A DNA stretch of 64,000 nucleotides from Cinnamomum chago (taxonomy: Eukaryota; Streptophyta; Magnoliopsida; Laurales; Lauraceae). This document shows positions 1-11,623 of this stretch, one piece after another. Every line of letters begins with the position of its first letter. Position 1 is the stretch's first letter. The stretch is taken from NCBI GenBank assembly GCA_038049695.1, contig CP142456.1:68537922-68601921 (forward strand), written 5' to 3'. Under the pieces are notes generated by a model. The model searched no databases. It was not told where the DNA came from and saw only the letters and a program-made list of their open reading frames with translations. A program made the translations under genes and the position numbers.

Positions 1-832
<832 letters not shown>

Positions 833-2318
833 ATTTGCAGGTTTTGGTTTGCTTGCGGTTGTATTCAGTCTCCTGTTGTCTGGTTAAGGGATGGTCGGAT
901 TTGGTTGTTATTTTGTTTTTTTCATCTTTTTTCTTTTTCCCCTTTTCAATTATTGTTGTTATCACATCTTTCACCCTATTATAAATATGTAAGTGCTGTG
1001 TAATATGTAGGATGGTTGCATATTTGGAATCTTGTTTTTGGCTTTCCAAAGTTTGTTGGATCTTTAGGTGATTGATGGTGATAACATATTCTTCCTTCGC
1101 TCTTCAATATCTCTTTCCCCCTTTTTTTTATTGTTGGGTGTGCCATTTGTGAAGTGGAAAGACTTGGGAATTTTGAGTAGTTGGAGATTTTGTGGGGGGT
1201 CAAACTGTGATGGGGTGCATGGAATGGAATTGATAAACAGAGAGGGAACCATGTGCCGGTCATTGAATAGTATTGAGTTGCTTTCAACTGGTCATCCAAC
1301 CAACTTTTGCGCTGTGTCCAGGAGAATACCCTCATTTTAATTATTTCATCTGGTATTTGACCTACAAATGGCTGGTAAGAGACTGAAGTGATTGCCATGG
1401 AATGAGCATATATAGGTCCACTGATGTGATTTATCCCGTCTTTCATTCTTCAAGTTTCAGTGGCAGGTGGTCATTCCTTGGTGTGATCCGCCAGGTCGGT
1501 CACGGTCAGGATCAGGATCAGGATCAGGATCACCATGTCCTGTGTGCTCGAGGGCAGCAGCAGCGTTCAGTTTGTGCTACAAAATTCCATGTGCATGGGG
1601 CGTGCTATTGTTTTAGTGATGCAAATATCAATGGATAATGGCCAAACAAAGGGATATGGTACCAAAAAGATGAGATAAATATATATATATATATATAATA
1701 TAAAATCAGAAGGCGTCCTAATTTTCCCAAAATAAAGTTACTTCTGAAATAATTTTCACAAACATACATATGGTCCTTTAATTAGTGCAGAAAACCTGGA
1801 AGAAGAATGAGACCAACTTCGGTACGGTGCACAGAAATAGGATCGTGTTTTATTTGGTGGGTCCTAGAATCTCAAATAAAATCATGAATGGATGTGAAAT
1901 TGTGACTCTTCGAATGTAACTTATCAGGGCGAATAAAATCATATCAGGCGAACTTTGCATCTCTCTGCTTGCAACATATCATCTCCTTTCCCCTCTATCC
2001 CTGATTAAGTAGTGAATCTGTTTCTTATTTATGTCTAGTAGCTTGGATTTTTTGCATTTTATTTAGTCATTGTTTGGCTTATGGGTCTGGTATTGACCTA
2101 AATCATGTCCAGCACAAATTGGGTGTGGGTAAAGCGCAAATCTGAACTTTGGATTAAACCTTGTCCAGACTCAAAACCCAACCCCAAACACAGTTGATAT
2201 AATTAGGATGCGGGCGTGTGTAATGTATGGCATTCTCCAAAACTCCCACTCATCCATTTTCTTTGGTGACCTGACCACCTGATCAATCTAATCCCTCAAC
2301 ATATGCACGGACGGCACT
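833..2318 (+). other. Actin 3' UTR and intergenic DNA
   Basis: The first few hundred bases after the actin stop are probably 3' UTR: T-rich, with a possible AATATG-type poly(A) region near 985-1010. A short (TCAGGA)n array of about 4.5 units is at 1506-1532 and a (TA)n run at about 1680-1701. No further gene is recognised. Confidence 0.5.
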
Positions 2319-2326
2319 TACACCAT

Positions 2327-2790
2327 TAGGGGTGTTCATGGACAGGGCTATCCCAAGTACGGCCCGGGCCCAGCCCGACTTGGACCGGGCTTGGACCTTT
2401 GTTTTTAATACTACGGCTGGGTTTGGATTTTGGACATCTTTGTTAGGCCCGTTTAATAGACGGGACGGGCTTGGACTCAGTTATAGAGAGCCCAAGCCCG
2501 GCCCAGATCGGCCCGATTGAAAAATAATAATAGAAAAAGGGTTTAGGTTTGGGATTCAAACAGTGCTACTTTGATAGACACTGTCAAGACCAAACCAACT
2601 GGGCTACAGACGAGGTCATGTAATTTCACTCTCTTTTTTAATTATATTTTAATCTTGGTCTGGGCTCGGGCTTGGGCCAGCTCCTTATAGCCCTATGAGG
2701 GCCTGGGCCAGGGTTTGACAGGCTGTTTAGAAGCCAGTCTGGCCCTGGATATTCCTTAGCCCAGCCCAACCCGGCCCATGAACACCCCTA
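2327..2790. mobile_element. hAT-type MITE with internal tRNA-like module
   Basis: The element is 464 bp with a perfect 15-bp terminal inverted repeat, TAGGGGTGTTCATGG. It is flanked by an exact 8-bp target duplication, TACACCAT, at 2319-2326 and 2791-2798. An 8-bp duplication is the hAT signature. The interior is rich in GGGCC/GGCCC motifs. On the minus strand it has a good tRNA-type A box (TAGCCCAGTTGG, 2595-2606) and a B-box-like GTTTGAATCCC (2551-2561) about 33 bases apart. No transposase is encoded. A degraded relative is at 59100-59589 and a fragment at about 57730-57867. Confidence 0.85.
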
Positions 2791-2798
2791 TACACCAT

Positions 2799-3321
2799 GC
2801 CATGCCATGCACGCGCAGAATGATGAGAATATGAATTTTTCCGGTAATCTCGTTATTTTTATTTTATTTTATTTTATTTTTGATAGGTACCATTCCTGGC
2901 TTGCACCATGAGGTAATAAATTTAGCAACATGTGAAACATTCCATGATCGATCCAACTCCTTCCCACTCAATAACCCCAGGCTCACCACCGCACAACAAG
3001 GATTCATCTTAACCCAACTCAACCCAAAATCTTTTATGGGTTGCTTCTTGTTTGCTATTGCGAAAATAGAGCTCTTGCTAAATATGATGATATTATATCA
3101 CGATATTTTCGAATCTTGTAAGAGGTGGATCACTTGGATGGTTGCAAGCATGCTACAAATACAACAATCCCGAATGGGATAGTTATGTGAAATTCCTCCA
3201 CAATTAATGTGTGCTTCATGACTTTCACCTCCCTCCGCATGCATAAACCCAAGTTATTCTCCCTTACTCTATGATACTTGGAAAATAAGAAGAAGAAGAA
3301 GAAGAAGAAAGGTGAAAAAGC
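2799..3321 (+). promoter_or_regulatory. Upstream region of ATL copy A
   Basis: From about 3053 the sequence is nearly identical to 40165-40512, upstream of the second ATL gene, so this shared part probably contains promoter and 5' UTR. A (AGA)n microsatellite at 3288-3310 lies just before the start codon; the same repeat is longer in copy B (40467-40500). Copy B also carries an extra stretch of about 60 bases near 40300-40365. The 2799-3052 part is not duplicated and shows no recognisable feature. Confidence 0.5.
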
Positions 3322-3888
3322 ATGCCATCTAGATTTCTCCTTTCTGTTTCTCCCCCACCCTCATATGACCCTGACCTTTCCGCCAAGGGCAAGCTAGTCA
3401 TCTACTTCCCCGTTTTTATTGTCGTCTGCCCGCTGATCCTCTTCTTCTCTATCAAATGGATCATCGAAAAGCCACCTGCGGGTCCCGAGAATCCGGTGAA
3501 TCCCAGACCGGGACCAGTTCACGGCCACCGCTCTCAACCATCAGCACGTGCCGGGAATGGAACGAATCCCCGACAGGAGGCAGCTGCCGTGCGTGTTCAC
3601 CACCCCCAGCAGCCACGAGAGGTTGTTCAACACCATCACTCTCCGGCGGAACCTGTACGTGCTACTACTTTATTGGATTCGGGGCTGCCGATTGAGTTTT
3701 TCTCAGAGGAAACGAGACTGAGACTGACAGGGGTGGAAGAAGGGTGCGTCATCTGTTTGTCAGAATTTATGTTGGGAGAAGTGCTCACTATCTTGCCCAA
3801 ATGCAACCACGGCTTCCACATCATGTGCATTGAGAGGTGGTGGAAGGAGTTTCACTCATGTCCCACATGTCGTACCATGTATTTGTGA
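3322..3888 (+). CDS. ATL-type RING-H2 E3 ubiquitin ligase, copy A
   Basis: The 188-residue, intronless protein has the usual ATL layout: short N-terminus, one membrane segment (about residues 24-47), a Pro/Gln/His-rich linker (50-113), then a RING-H2 domain. Zinc ligands are C142, C145, C161, H163, H166, C169, C180 and C183, the canonical C-x2-C-x15-C-x-H-x2-H-x2-C-x10-C-x2-C spacing, with Trp 173 after the sixth ligand as in E2-binding ATLs. A DSGLPIEFF stretch (119-127) stands where the family has its GLD motif but is divergent. ATLs are membrane-anchored E3 ligases that move ubiquitin from an E2 to targets; the substrate is unknown. Its near-twin lies at 40513-41058, differing mainly in the membrane segment. 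A Tat retrotransposon begins 183 bases after the stop. Confidence 0.88.
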   Translation: MPSRFLLSVSPPPSYDPDLSAKGKLVIYFPVFIVVCPLILFFSIKWIIEKPPAGPENPVNPRPGPVHGHRSQPSARAGNGTNPRQEAAAVRVHHPQQPREVVQHHHSPAEPVRATTLLDSGLPIEFFSEETRLRLTGVEEGCVICLSEFMLGEVLTILPKCNHGFHIMCIERWWKEFHSCPTCRTMYL

Positions 3889-4071
3889 GAGAAGTGAAAA
3901 TAGAGTCTTCACTTTCATAATTGATGATAGATAATTCATTCACTTTTGTATATAATTGAAGGTAGGTATCCTAGTGGAGACGTTTTGATATTAGAATTTT
4001 TGGATTACATCTATTTTAATTAATGGGGTTAGCTTGATGTTTCAGTTAGAATCCATGTTTAGATTTAAGTC
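3889..4071 (+). other. 3' flank of ATL copy A up to the Tat insertion
   Basis: This probable 3' UTR matches the sequence after ATL copy B (41059-41236). It is cut at AAGTC (4067-4071), the target duplication of the Tat element. The uninterrupted sequence is present in copy B. Confidence 0.7.
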
Positions 4072-4782
4072 TGTGTGGGGCCATTTCATAACCACGGATG
4101 TACGGGGGCCGCTCCTCTATTTCGGATTACCCTTTAATCTTGGTGCCGCTCGAGGTAGGCAGCAGCGCTATCTCGGAGAGATCGTGGAACGCATCTCGGT
4201 AGCCACGTCATAAGTTCCTACCTCGGTCTCGGCCTCAAGCCTGATCTCGGTCTCGACCTTGGTCACGGCCTCCTGTCACTCGGCCATAAATGCAGTCATA
4301 AATGCGCCGCAGTGACGGGGACGACGAGCTGACAAATAGAGTGGGTGCTGAGCCTAGATAAGGAGCACGCCTTATCCAAGGTCATATCCATAGGCATGGG
4401 GCGATGGTCCGATGGGACAGGCCCTTTTTACCTACCCCTACTCAGGAGAGAAGAGTACACACTGACGGAATTTCCGTCCCTCCCTAGGTCTATCCCAATG
4501 ATGACATTCACGTCTATATATATTGCATGAAGGAGGACTACATGGGGTACGCACTTTTATCTCCCTATCACACTTCTCCTTCTCCACTCCTCTTAATTCT
4601 CATACTAACTTGAGCGTCGGAGTGCCTTCGGCTGCCTATAGCCAGGGGCTCTGACTTCAGTCTTCCTCTTTCAGGTTATCGGAGGCTCGATCCTTCCCCT
4701 CATATTCTCCAGATCATCAAACTAAGAGCTTAATCCTCTTCAACCCTCCATTAATCAAGTCCGTAATTTTTAGGAACTTACA
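4072..4782 (+). repeat. 5' LTR of the Tat element
   Basis: 711 bp, starting TG and ending CA. A TATA-like TCTATATATAT lies at 4513-4523. Compared with the 3' LTR (681 bp) it carries about 30 extra bases in the GTCTCGGCCTC repeats near 4225-4260, and a different short segment near 4150. Confidence 0.92.
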
Positions 4783-4801
4783 GTTGGCGCCGTCTGTGGG
4801 G
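4783..4801 (+). other. Primer binding site of the Tat element
   Basis: TTGGCGCCGTCTGTGGGG directly follows the 5' LTR. This TGGCGCC start is standard for tRNA-primed Ty3/gypsy elements of the Tat/Athila group. I do not assign the tRNA. Confidence 0.75.
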
Positions 4802-4829
4802 ATTCAGGATCTTCGAACCAGTGATAGCC

Positions 4830-5268
4830 ATGCCTCCAAAGACCAGATACGGTGGTGGAGGGGCGTCGAAGTCCCGAAGGGCATCGTCCTTTCCACCTCC
4901 AGAGCAACCCTTATTTCCACCATTCTTACAACCTCAGCCGCTCCAGTCGGCACCTCCGGAACAGCCTGCTGGCGCTCGCTCCGCTCTCCTCCCCCCTCCA
5001 GGACCAATAGGGGCTCTCCCCGTCAGGCAGGAGCAGCCAGGGGTTCCCCGCCAGAGAAGGTCCGGGGGAAAGCCTGGTCCTATGTACGTAGAGGGCGTTG
5101 TCCAGTCGGCCTCCTCGTCTCGGCCTGCAACGACGCACCTCCGTCGCGACGACCGTCGTGAGGCTCCTCGCCCCCGCGACGATCAGCCACCCAGGGGTCT
5201 GCAGCAGAACGCCTCCGCGTCGGGCCCTCGACAACGAGGCAAAACCCCTGTAAGAATGAAATCTCATC
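4830..5268 (+). pseudogene. Tat gag, N-terminal part (interrupted)
   Basis: An open frame starts at the ATG at 4830 (MPPKTRYGG) shortly after the primer site. It encodes a Pro/Arg/Gln-rich chain of about 146 residues, as in Tat gag N-termini. It is cut at 5269, where the TG end of another LTR begins, and the few codons beyond come from that insertion. The rest of gag resumes near 10921, with some gag sequence apparently lost in between. Confidence 0.7.
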
Positions 5269-8200
5269 TGTGAGGCCCCACCCTTTATGGGCCCTCTAAT
5301 TTATATTTTTGAATGCTAATTAATACTAATTATTGCTAATTACTAGCTAATTATGCTAATTAGGGGTTAATCAGGGTAGTTTTGTTTTAATCTCCTAAGT
5401 TAGTGTTAGACTAGTTAGTTGTATTAGTATTAGGGTTTTTGTGTAGTCTTTTGCAATTCTAGGCAAGTTAGTGTAGGGGAGGCCCTTAGTATGGTTTTTA
5501 GAAATTTATAGGGGGTTTAGTGTAAAAAGTGCATCTCTAGAACCTACTAACCTAAAGACTAAAAAGCCCCTAACCCTAACCCTAATCCTATGTTAACCTA
5601 AGGGCTATTACAGTCATTAGCCACTCCCCCTAAGCTATAAATACTACACAAATCCCAATGAGCCCTAGCAACTATTCACCTCACTTCCTTTCTTCTTCCT
5701 CTCTCATTTCTTCCCTAAGTTTTGAGCTACTGTTACTGTGCTGGGATTTCCTCTTAGTAGCTGCTGCTACTACTTCTTCTTCTTCTCCTTTGGGCTGGGA
5801 TTCTCTCTTCTATTTCTCTCTCTCTACAAAACCTTATCTCCCAAGCAAAAAAAAAAAAGGCAAGTGCACTATACTATTAGCATAGAATGTATGTGGTTGT
5901 TTCCTTTGATTCTGTGGTTTTTAATTCATGTATGTTATTGATTAGTCTTAGTAATTACCTGAGCTTAGTTGTGTGTTTGGATGGATTGGGCATTGATGGA
6001 TGGGGGTTTCACCCCCCCCCCATTTGGAAGATCAATGGGTCCAAATGGTGATGGATTGATGGGCATTGTAGTGTTTTTACAATTTTTAATTGTTTATTTG
6101 ATTAATGGTTTGTTTAGAAACAATTTGATTTGAAATGGGTGAGTCACTCTCAGTGGAACACAGTGAGAATTTGGGGTGTTTTGGTATTGAGATCAGTGGG
6201 GTCCAGGTGGGCCACCTTTGGAGATCCGGACCCCACATCATGTAGGGCCACCTTGGGCGACCCAGATGATGAGGGCTGATCGTGGGCCCTTGATCAGTGG
6301 GGCCCACGATCATTGCCTTCTCCATGTATCAGGCGAGAGACCCCTGTTGCAACGTTGTGCAGGTTCTGTTGCAGAACGATTTCCATGCTGAGTGAAGGAG
6401 AGATAGGTTGAGTGGTTTGGTGATTTGTGAGAGCTTGTAAAATTGTGGCCACCCCATGTGACTAACTTTATGGAATGAATGGTTCCTGTAGTTTGAGAGT
6501 GCATGAGAATAGGAGAGAAATAAGAGTGAAATAAAGCACTGATGACATGGGATGGGTGAGGGGTGAGTTGATGTTGTGTCATAACCCACTAATTGTATTA
6601 ATTAAAATTAATCCCTTAGTTTTTTTATGTATACTATTAGCACCATTAATTTTCATAAATTGGAAATATAAACCCCTTAGTTTTTATTGAACCAAATTGG
6701 AGCCGAGACCAGTGGGGCCCACTAATCATAACCCATTAGTTTTAGAAAATTAGGAAAGTAGGACCCTTAGCCTTTATGGAACCCTATTAATTTTAGAAAT
6801 TGGAAATAAAGACCCCTTAGTCTTTAATTAATTTAAATTAGTTTGGACCCTTTAGATTTATACCTTTAGAAATTTCATTAGATTTTATAAATTGATTAAG
6901 CCCTGAGTATTTTATGAACCCAATTCGAATAGTTTGTGTATGACTTGGATTTTTCCATCAGACCCAGACTTTAGTGCAAAAGTTGAGATTTGGTCTGGAA
7001 TCTGTTAACTCAGGTACACCTGTGTACCAGATCGACTGGCTGGTCACCTGGTCAATCGGGTACACTGGAAATTCCAGAATCCAAACCAAGCCCCAACTTT
7101 AATTCCAGTGGAGCAGATCGACCCGACCCTTGCCAGGTCGACCTGCCACACTGTGAACACTAAGATGTGAGTTTAGCATTTGTTTTATGATTGATCGATT
7201 GTGGGGCCCATTGACCATCCAAATGAACTTCCATCAATGTGTCAAGCACGAGTCAATGGCGTGGCTCGACCTTGACTCGTGGGGACCACCAATTAGGGTT
7301 TTGGTCGTTTAATCTAAGATGAGTTGACCCCTAAAAGTTGTCAATGATGCCCGTAACTTCATGAGCACCAAACATAGTAGCATATGGCATCAGTGACTTC
7401 ACTTAGAGATCAAATTACCGGAGATGGACCTGAACCTGAACGTGGTCCATTACCTAGGATTGGACTGTTGTTATTCTCGTTGATTCTCTTATTGAAGTTC
7501 ATGTTTCACTTCTATTATTTACTGTCACTCTTATATCCTTAGTATAGCTGTTAACTATTAATTAAATATAAATGGAGGACCTGAACCTAGGATATCTTAG
7601 AGGTGACCCATTAGTATGATTTGGAGAACAATGACCCGTGTCTGTGTCTAGGCGGGCCCTTATTGGGCCTAAGTGTGGAGATGTGTACCTTTAGTTGGAA
7701 GATGTAGTTTATATTGGGATTTTAAGTCTTGTTGGATTAGAAGGAACTGTTTATCAGTATAAATGGATGTGATGCCTCGTTTGGACTGTTTTAGACCAGG
7801 CCATGTGCTGATGGGCCTTGGTATGGATCCAACGAGTGGGCTTGGGCTTGAATTACAATCCATTGATTACTTGATATATAAACCTCTTAGAGACTTGGTT
7901 AGGACCTTGTTCACACAAGGCAAAGCCTAGACAGACATAGACCCTTAGAGTATTCTCGAGTCGGCATTAGTATTTACTCGGTTGATTTAAGCTCAGCCTG
8001 TGGACTGATCATCCCCGGTAGGAGCTATTATGAGTGTTGATGAGCTATCATGATGAGCTGTGTGGTTAAGACGGACGGTGTGATACCGTGTCCGGTCTTG
8101 AGTGATGAGTGTGATGAGATGATGAGTGATTTGCGGGATTAGTAATTCCCAGCACTTGTGAGATTTCCCCGCCGCAACTGTGTCCAGTATGGGACGGCCG

Positions 8201-8884
8201 CGGCATAATATCCCGCGGTATTCCAGCTCGTGTGAATGTGCCATTTTGTAGTAGATTAGATGTTCTATATTATCCTGATTCCTTTTGATTATACTGCTCA
8301 ACTGCCTAGTTCATTACGTTGTTATTCTTTAATTTATTTACATGTCTCTATTCATTTGATATATATGTCCTATGTTAGTAGTATGCTGTGACTTGCCAGA
8401 TCTTTTAGATTTGACTCATCTTTGGTGCTTAGGCCTTGACCCAGAGATCTAAGAGGATGCACTTGCGCAAGTAGAGGCGCCGATTGTTGGAGACTACGGA
8501 TGGGGCCTGGCCGACCCGGATGTCGAGCCGGAGGGCGGAGATGATTTACCTGGGTTTTGAGAGTTCATCTTATTTTGGGTTTTTGAGAGAAATTTTGTAG
8601 GTGAGCCGAGTAGCCAACAAATATGTATTAACTTTGATTAACAACTGATACTTTTAACTAGACTATATTTCTGCTCACACTTTACTTATATATCGATACC
8701 TATTGCTTCCGCTTATTTCTTATGCTTCCGCAAGTTAACTATTATTACTATATAGTCCAAAAAGTTTTAAATTGGACCTCACTGTGGGCCTATGATCTTG
8801 GAAGTTCTCGGATTTTCTGAGAAATAGCGCGCCAACTTCGGGTATTCGAACGACTTTATCGGTATCCGGAATTGGGGCGTTACA
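5269..8884 (+). repeat. 5' LTR of the Tekay/Del-like element (about 3.6 kb)
   Basis: It starts TGTGAGGCCCC and ends GGGGCGTTACA, just before the primer site. At about 3,616 bp it is very long. A TATA-like CTATAAATA is at 5635-5643, followed by a pyrimidine-rich leader (5680-5720). A short CCCTAACCCTAACCC run (5571-5585, telo-box-like) precedes the TATA. The rest holds no recognised gene. It includes GTCGAC-type motifs near 7030-7145, also seen in the solo LTR at 27226-37057. The start could be 5271 instead of 5269. Confidence 0.75.
5635..5643 (+). promoter_or_regulatory. TATA box of the Tekay/Del-like LTR
   Basis: CTATAAATA lies about 370 bases into the LTR. A CT-rich leader and the telo-box-like CCCTAA repeats stand around it. 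This is the arrangement of a plant pol II promoter and marks the likely U3/R boundary. Confidence 0.5.
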
Positions 8885-8890
8885 TTTTTA

Positions 8891-8902
8891 TGGTATCAGA
8901 GC
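8891..8902 (+). other. Primer binding site (initiator tRNA-Met)
   Basis: TGGTATCAGAGC, six bases after the LTR end, is the standard complement to the 3' end of plant initiator tRNA-Met. Confidence 0.88.
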
Positions 8903-9053
8903 GAGCTGGTCTCTAGGAAATAAAACACACTAGAAACCTTAGGACGTAGTGAGGATTCGAGTGTTGGGATACGTGTGAGGACGATGGATTGGGTAGAGTC
9001 AATGTAGTCTTAGGTTTTGGACTTAAACTGACACAATTTCTTTTTCATGATAG

Positions 9054-10424
9054 ATGTCTGGAGGCGATGCACCACCGGTGACGGTAGTTATCGACGATCA
9101 GTCAGGCCATGAGCGTCGATTCGAGAGGTTCCTTCAGGCTTTCCTCGCTGCTCAGGAGGCCCAGACTATAGCCCATCAGCAGCAGACAGAGGACTTTGCG
9201 CAGTTTCAGGCGCAGGTCCTGGACGTGATTGATCGGGTGGCCCCGCTAGCCCTTCGGGATGTACCAGTTCGGGAGGCAGACCCGAACATGATATTCGAGA
9301 GGTTCCTCAAGAGGGGACCGCCAGAGTTCACAGGCACTGACGACCCTATGGTGGAGGACGACTGGATCGTCCGTATGGAGAAGATCTTCCGAGTGTTCGA
9401 GTGCTCGGGACGCCAGAGAGTGCAGTTGGCAGCCTATATGTTCCGCAGTGTGGTGGAGGACTGGTGGAGGGTTATGCAGAGGCCATATGAGGAGATTGGG
9501 GACGAGGTGGCATGGACTGCCTTCAAGACTGACTTCCTTAGGAAGTTCATCCCCACCCATGTCAGAGAGCGTAAGCTCCGAGAGTTCCAGACTCTTGTCC
9601 AGGGCAGCATGACCGTCTCTCAATATGAGGTCCGCTTCACCCAGCTGTCCCGATTCGCAGAAGCGCTGCTCACATCAGAGGCCGAGAGGGTTCGGCGGTT
9701 CGTTGATGGACTGAGAGAGGAGATCCAGATAGCCATGACTTGCATCGAGTTGCCTACCTACGAGGAGGCCTTGAGGAGAGCTTTTTGGGCAGAGGAGCAT
9801 CTTCAACGGTTGGAGTCCATTCGCCTGCAGAAACGACTCCGGATCGCTCCGATCAGGCAGCAGCCCGTGCCCCTACGACAGCTGCAGCCGTTCCAGAGGC
9901 AGCGGCCGGCAGGACAGTATCAGCATCAGCAGCGTGGACCCCGAGTGTGCTATGACTGCGGAGAGGCATGGCACATCTCCAGGTTTTGCCCACACCGAGG
10001 AGGACAGACTCAGATGCTTCGACTTCCCGCACCTCCGGCAGTTCCAGCCCCAATTCCAGCGGCTCAGCCAGCACGTCAGGTTGTTTTAGCACCTCAGCAG
10101 CAGTACCGTGCTCAGCAGCTGGTACGTGGACCTCAGCAGCCTAGAGGGCAGCATTTCCAGCGAGGGCGTCATCAGAGGCACCAGGGCCAGCAGCATCAGC
10201 AGCAGAGACCCCAGGCTATGGGTCGAGCTTTCGCACTCACTCATGAGGATGCAGAGGCAGCAGGCAACGTCGTCGAAGGTACCCTTTCTATTTGTGATCA
10301 TCCTGCTAGAGTATTGCTAGATCCAGGAGCAACACATTCGTTTGTGTCATCAGCATTTACTTTAGTCTTTGGGGGGATAGGCGAGGCTATGCCTTGCACT
10401 CTAGTTGTGTACTCCGATGGGTAG
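9054..10424 (+). pseudogene. Tekay/Del-like gag and start of protease
   Basis: The 456-codon frame starts at ATG 9054. It has a retrotransposon gag (capsid) domain at about residues 75-240, with the WWRVMQ and RKFIPTHVRERK type motifs, and a CCHC zinc knuckle CYDCGEAWHISRFC (C-x2-C-x4-H-x4-C) near residue 300. A Gln-rich stretch follows, then the protease start. The protease active site reads LLDPGATHSF: the Asp is kept but the usual Ser/Thr is Pro, which should spoil catalysis. The frame ends at 10424 in mid-protease and the homology continues in another frame, so it is broken. Confidence 0.85.
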
Positions 10425-10908
10425 GAGTGTGATGTGTCAGACTTACCACCCCAGATGCCGAGTGCAGATCGGGGAGTGCATTTTGCTTGCAGATCTGATC
10501 GTGCTACCCATGCATGACTTCGACGTCATATTGGGGATGGATTGGTTGGCTAGATATCGAGCGGTGATGGATTGCTTCCAGAAGACAGTCAGAGTCACTA
10601 TCGGCGAATCAGATGACACGATCGAGTTTGTTGGTGAGAGGAGATCACCTAGCACTCAGATGATTTCGGCATTGAAGGCCGAGAGATTGATGAGATCAGG
10701 TTGCGAAGGCTACATCGCATTCATCTTAGAGGACAAGGAGTCCAAGGGAGTCGAGGAGATCCCAGTGGTCTGTGAGTTTCCAAATGTTTTTCCCGACGAG
10801 ATCCCGGGATTGCCGCTTGCCAGAGAGATCGACTTCACCATCGAGCTTGCACCAGGCACATCACCGATTTCCAGAGCTCCTTATCGAATGGCTCCGGCAA
10901 AGCTATGA
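10425..10908 (+). pseudogene. Tekay/Del-like protease end and reverse transcriptase start
   Basis: This frame overlaps the end of the preceding one (open from 10405) and carries the FDVILGMDWL protease motif, then the FPDEIPGLP and APYRMAP motifs that open the reverse transcriptase of this group. A TGA at 10906-10908 stops it, and a few codons later the sequence becomes Tat gag. All catalytic reverse transcriptase motifs are missing. A frameshift with respect to the gag frame is required. Confidence 0.82.
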
Positions 10909-10920
10909 GAGTTGAAGACC

Positions 10921-11623
10921 AGACAAGAAAAGGGGCAAGGAGACGAGTTCGGCATCTTTCCCAACCTTCGTATCGGGCAGCAGCAAAAGGCCGAAGCTCC
11001 AGCCTCCCAGGCCGATCGGCGATCCTTACCGGGCAGTCAATGTAGTCTTCAAGGAGCCCATTTACAGACTCATGAACAAAATCAAGGCAGAGCCCTACTT
11101 TCAGTGGCCGCAGCCGATGCAGGGTGACCCATCCACCCGAGACCGAAGGAAGAACTGCTTCTATCACAAGTAGCACGGGCACATGACCGAGGACTGCAGG
11201 GCTCTGAAATCCCACCTCAAGAGGCTCGTCGAGGACGGGCACCTCCGGGAGTACATCAAGGAGGGAGAGAGGGTCAACCGAGCCCAACAACATGCCCCAC
11301 CTGGTGATGACCAGGACAGCGATGAACCAACAGGTATCATCAACGTCATTCACCTGGCTCCCCCTCCGAGTGAGGGAAGTGCCCAATCTCGGTTAGAGGC
11401 GAGGAAAGCTGCCCATGGCAAGCAGGTGATGTCAGCCGAGCTGGAGAGCGCACCAAAGAGGGCTAGGAAAGAAAAGCCCAAGATCTGGTTCTCGGACGAC
11501 GACCTAAGAGGGGTCCAGCTCCCCCACAACGACGCCCTCATCCTCACCCTGCGGCTCTATAATTATACTACGAAGCGCGTCCCATGTAGATCTAGGGAGC
11601 TCATCCGAGATCATCTATTTTAG
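10921..11623 (+). pseudogene. Tat gag, C-terminal part
   Basis: After the nested element, Tat gag resumes. The frame of 11183-11623 can be followed upstream to about 11000 and has the C-H-H-C-like region typical of Tat gag (NCFYHK, then HGHMTEDC). A TAG at 11171-11173 interrupts it exactly inside this zinc-binding segment. The tail has a conserved FSDDDLRGVQLPHNDAL motif leading into protease. A frameshift near 11585 separates it from protease. Confidence 0.72.

Larger units (their letters stand above)
5269..10920 (+). mobile_element. 3'-truncated Tekay/Del-like Ty3/gypsy element nested in Tat gag
   Basis: This insertion has one long LTR, a primer site matching initiator tRNA-Met, a leader, gag, protease and the first residues of reverse transcriptase. 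It then switches within about 15 bases, near 10910-10925, to Tat gag sequence. No second LTR, RNase H, integrase or chromodomain remains, and no target duplication can be assigned because the right end is a deletion junction. The gag/PR style and the TGGTATCAGAGC primer site fit the Tekay/Del chromovirus group. Its insertion post-dates the Tat element. Confidence 0.82.

Noticed and set aside
979..1446. 155-codon minus-strand frame downstream of actin
   Set aside because: His/Pro/Ser-rich composition without any recognised motif. It overlaps the actin 3' UTR region; likely chance.
5571..5589. Interstitial telomere remnant
   Set aside because: Only about three CCCTAA units inside an LTR; better read as a promoter telo-box.
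9246..9623. Frames antisense to gag of the nested element
   Set aside because: Shadow of the well-supported sense gag frame; no independent homology.
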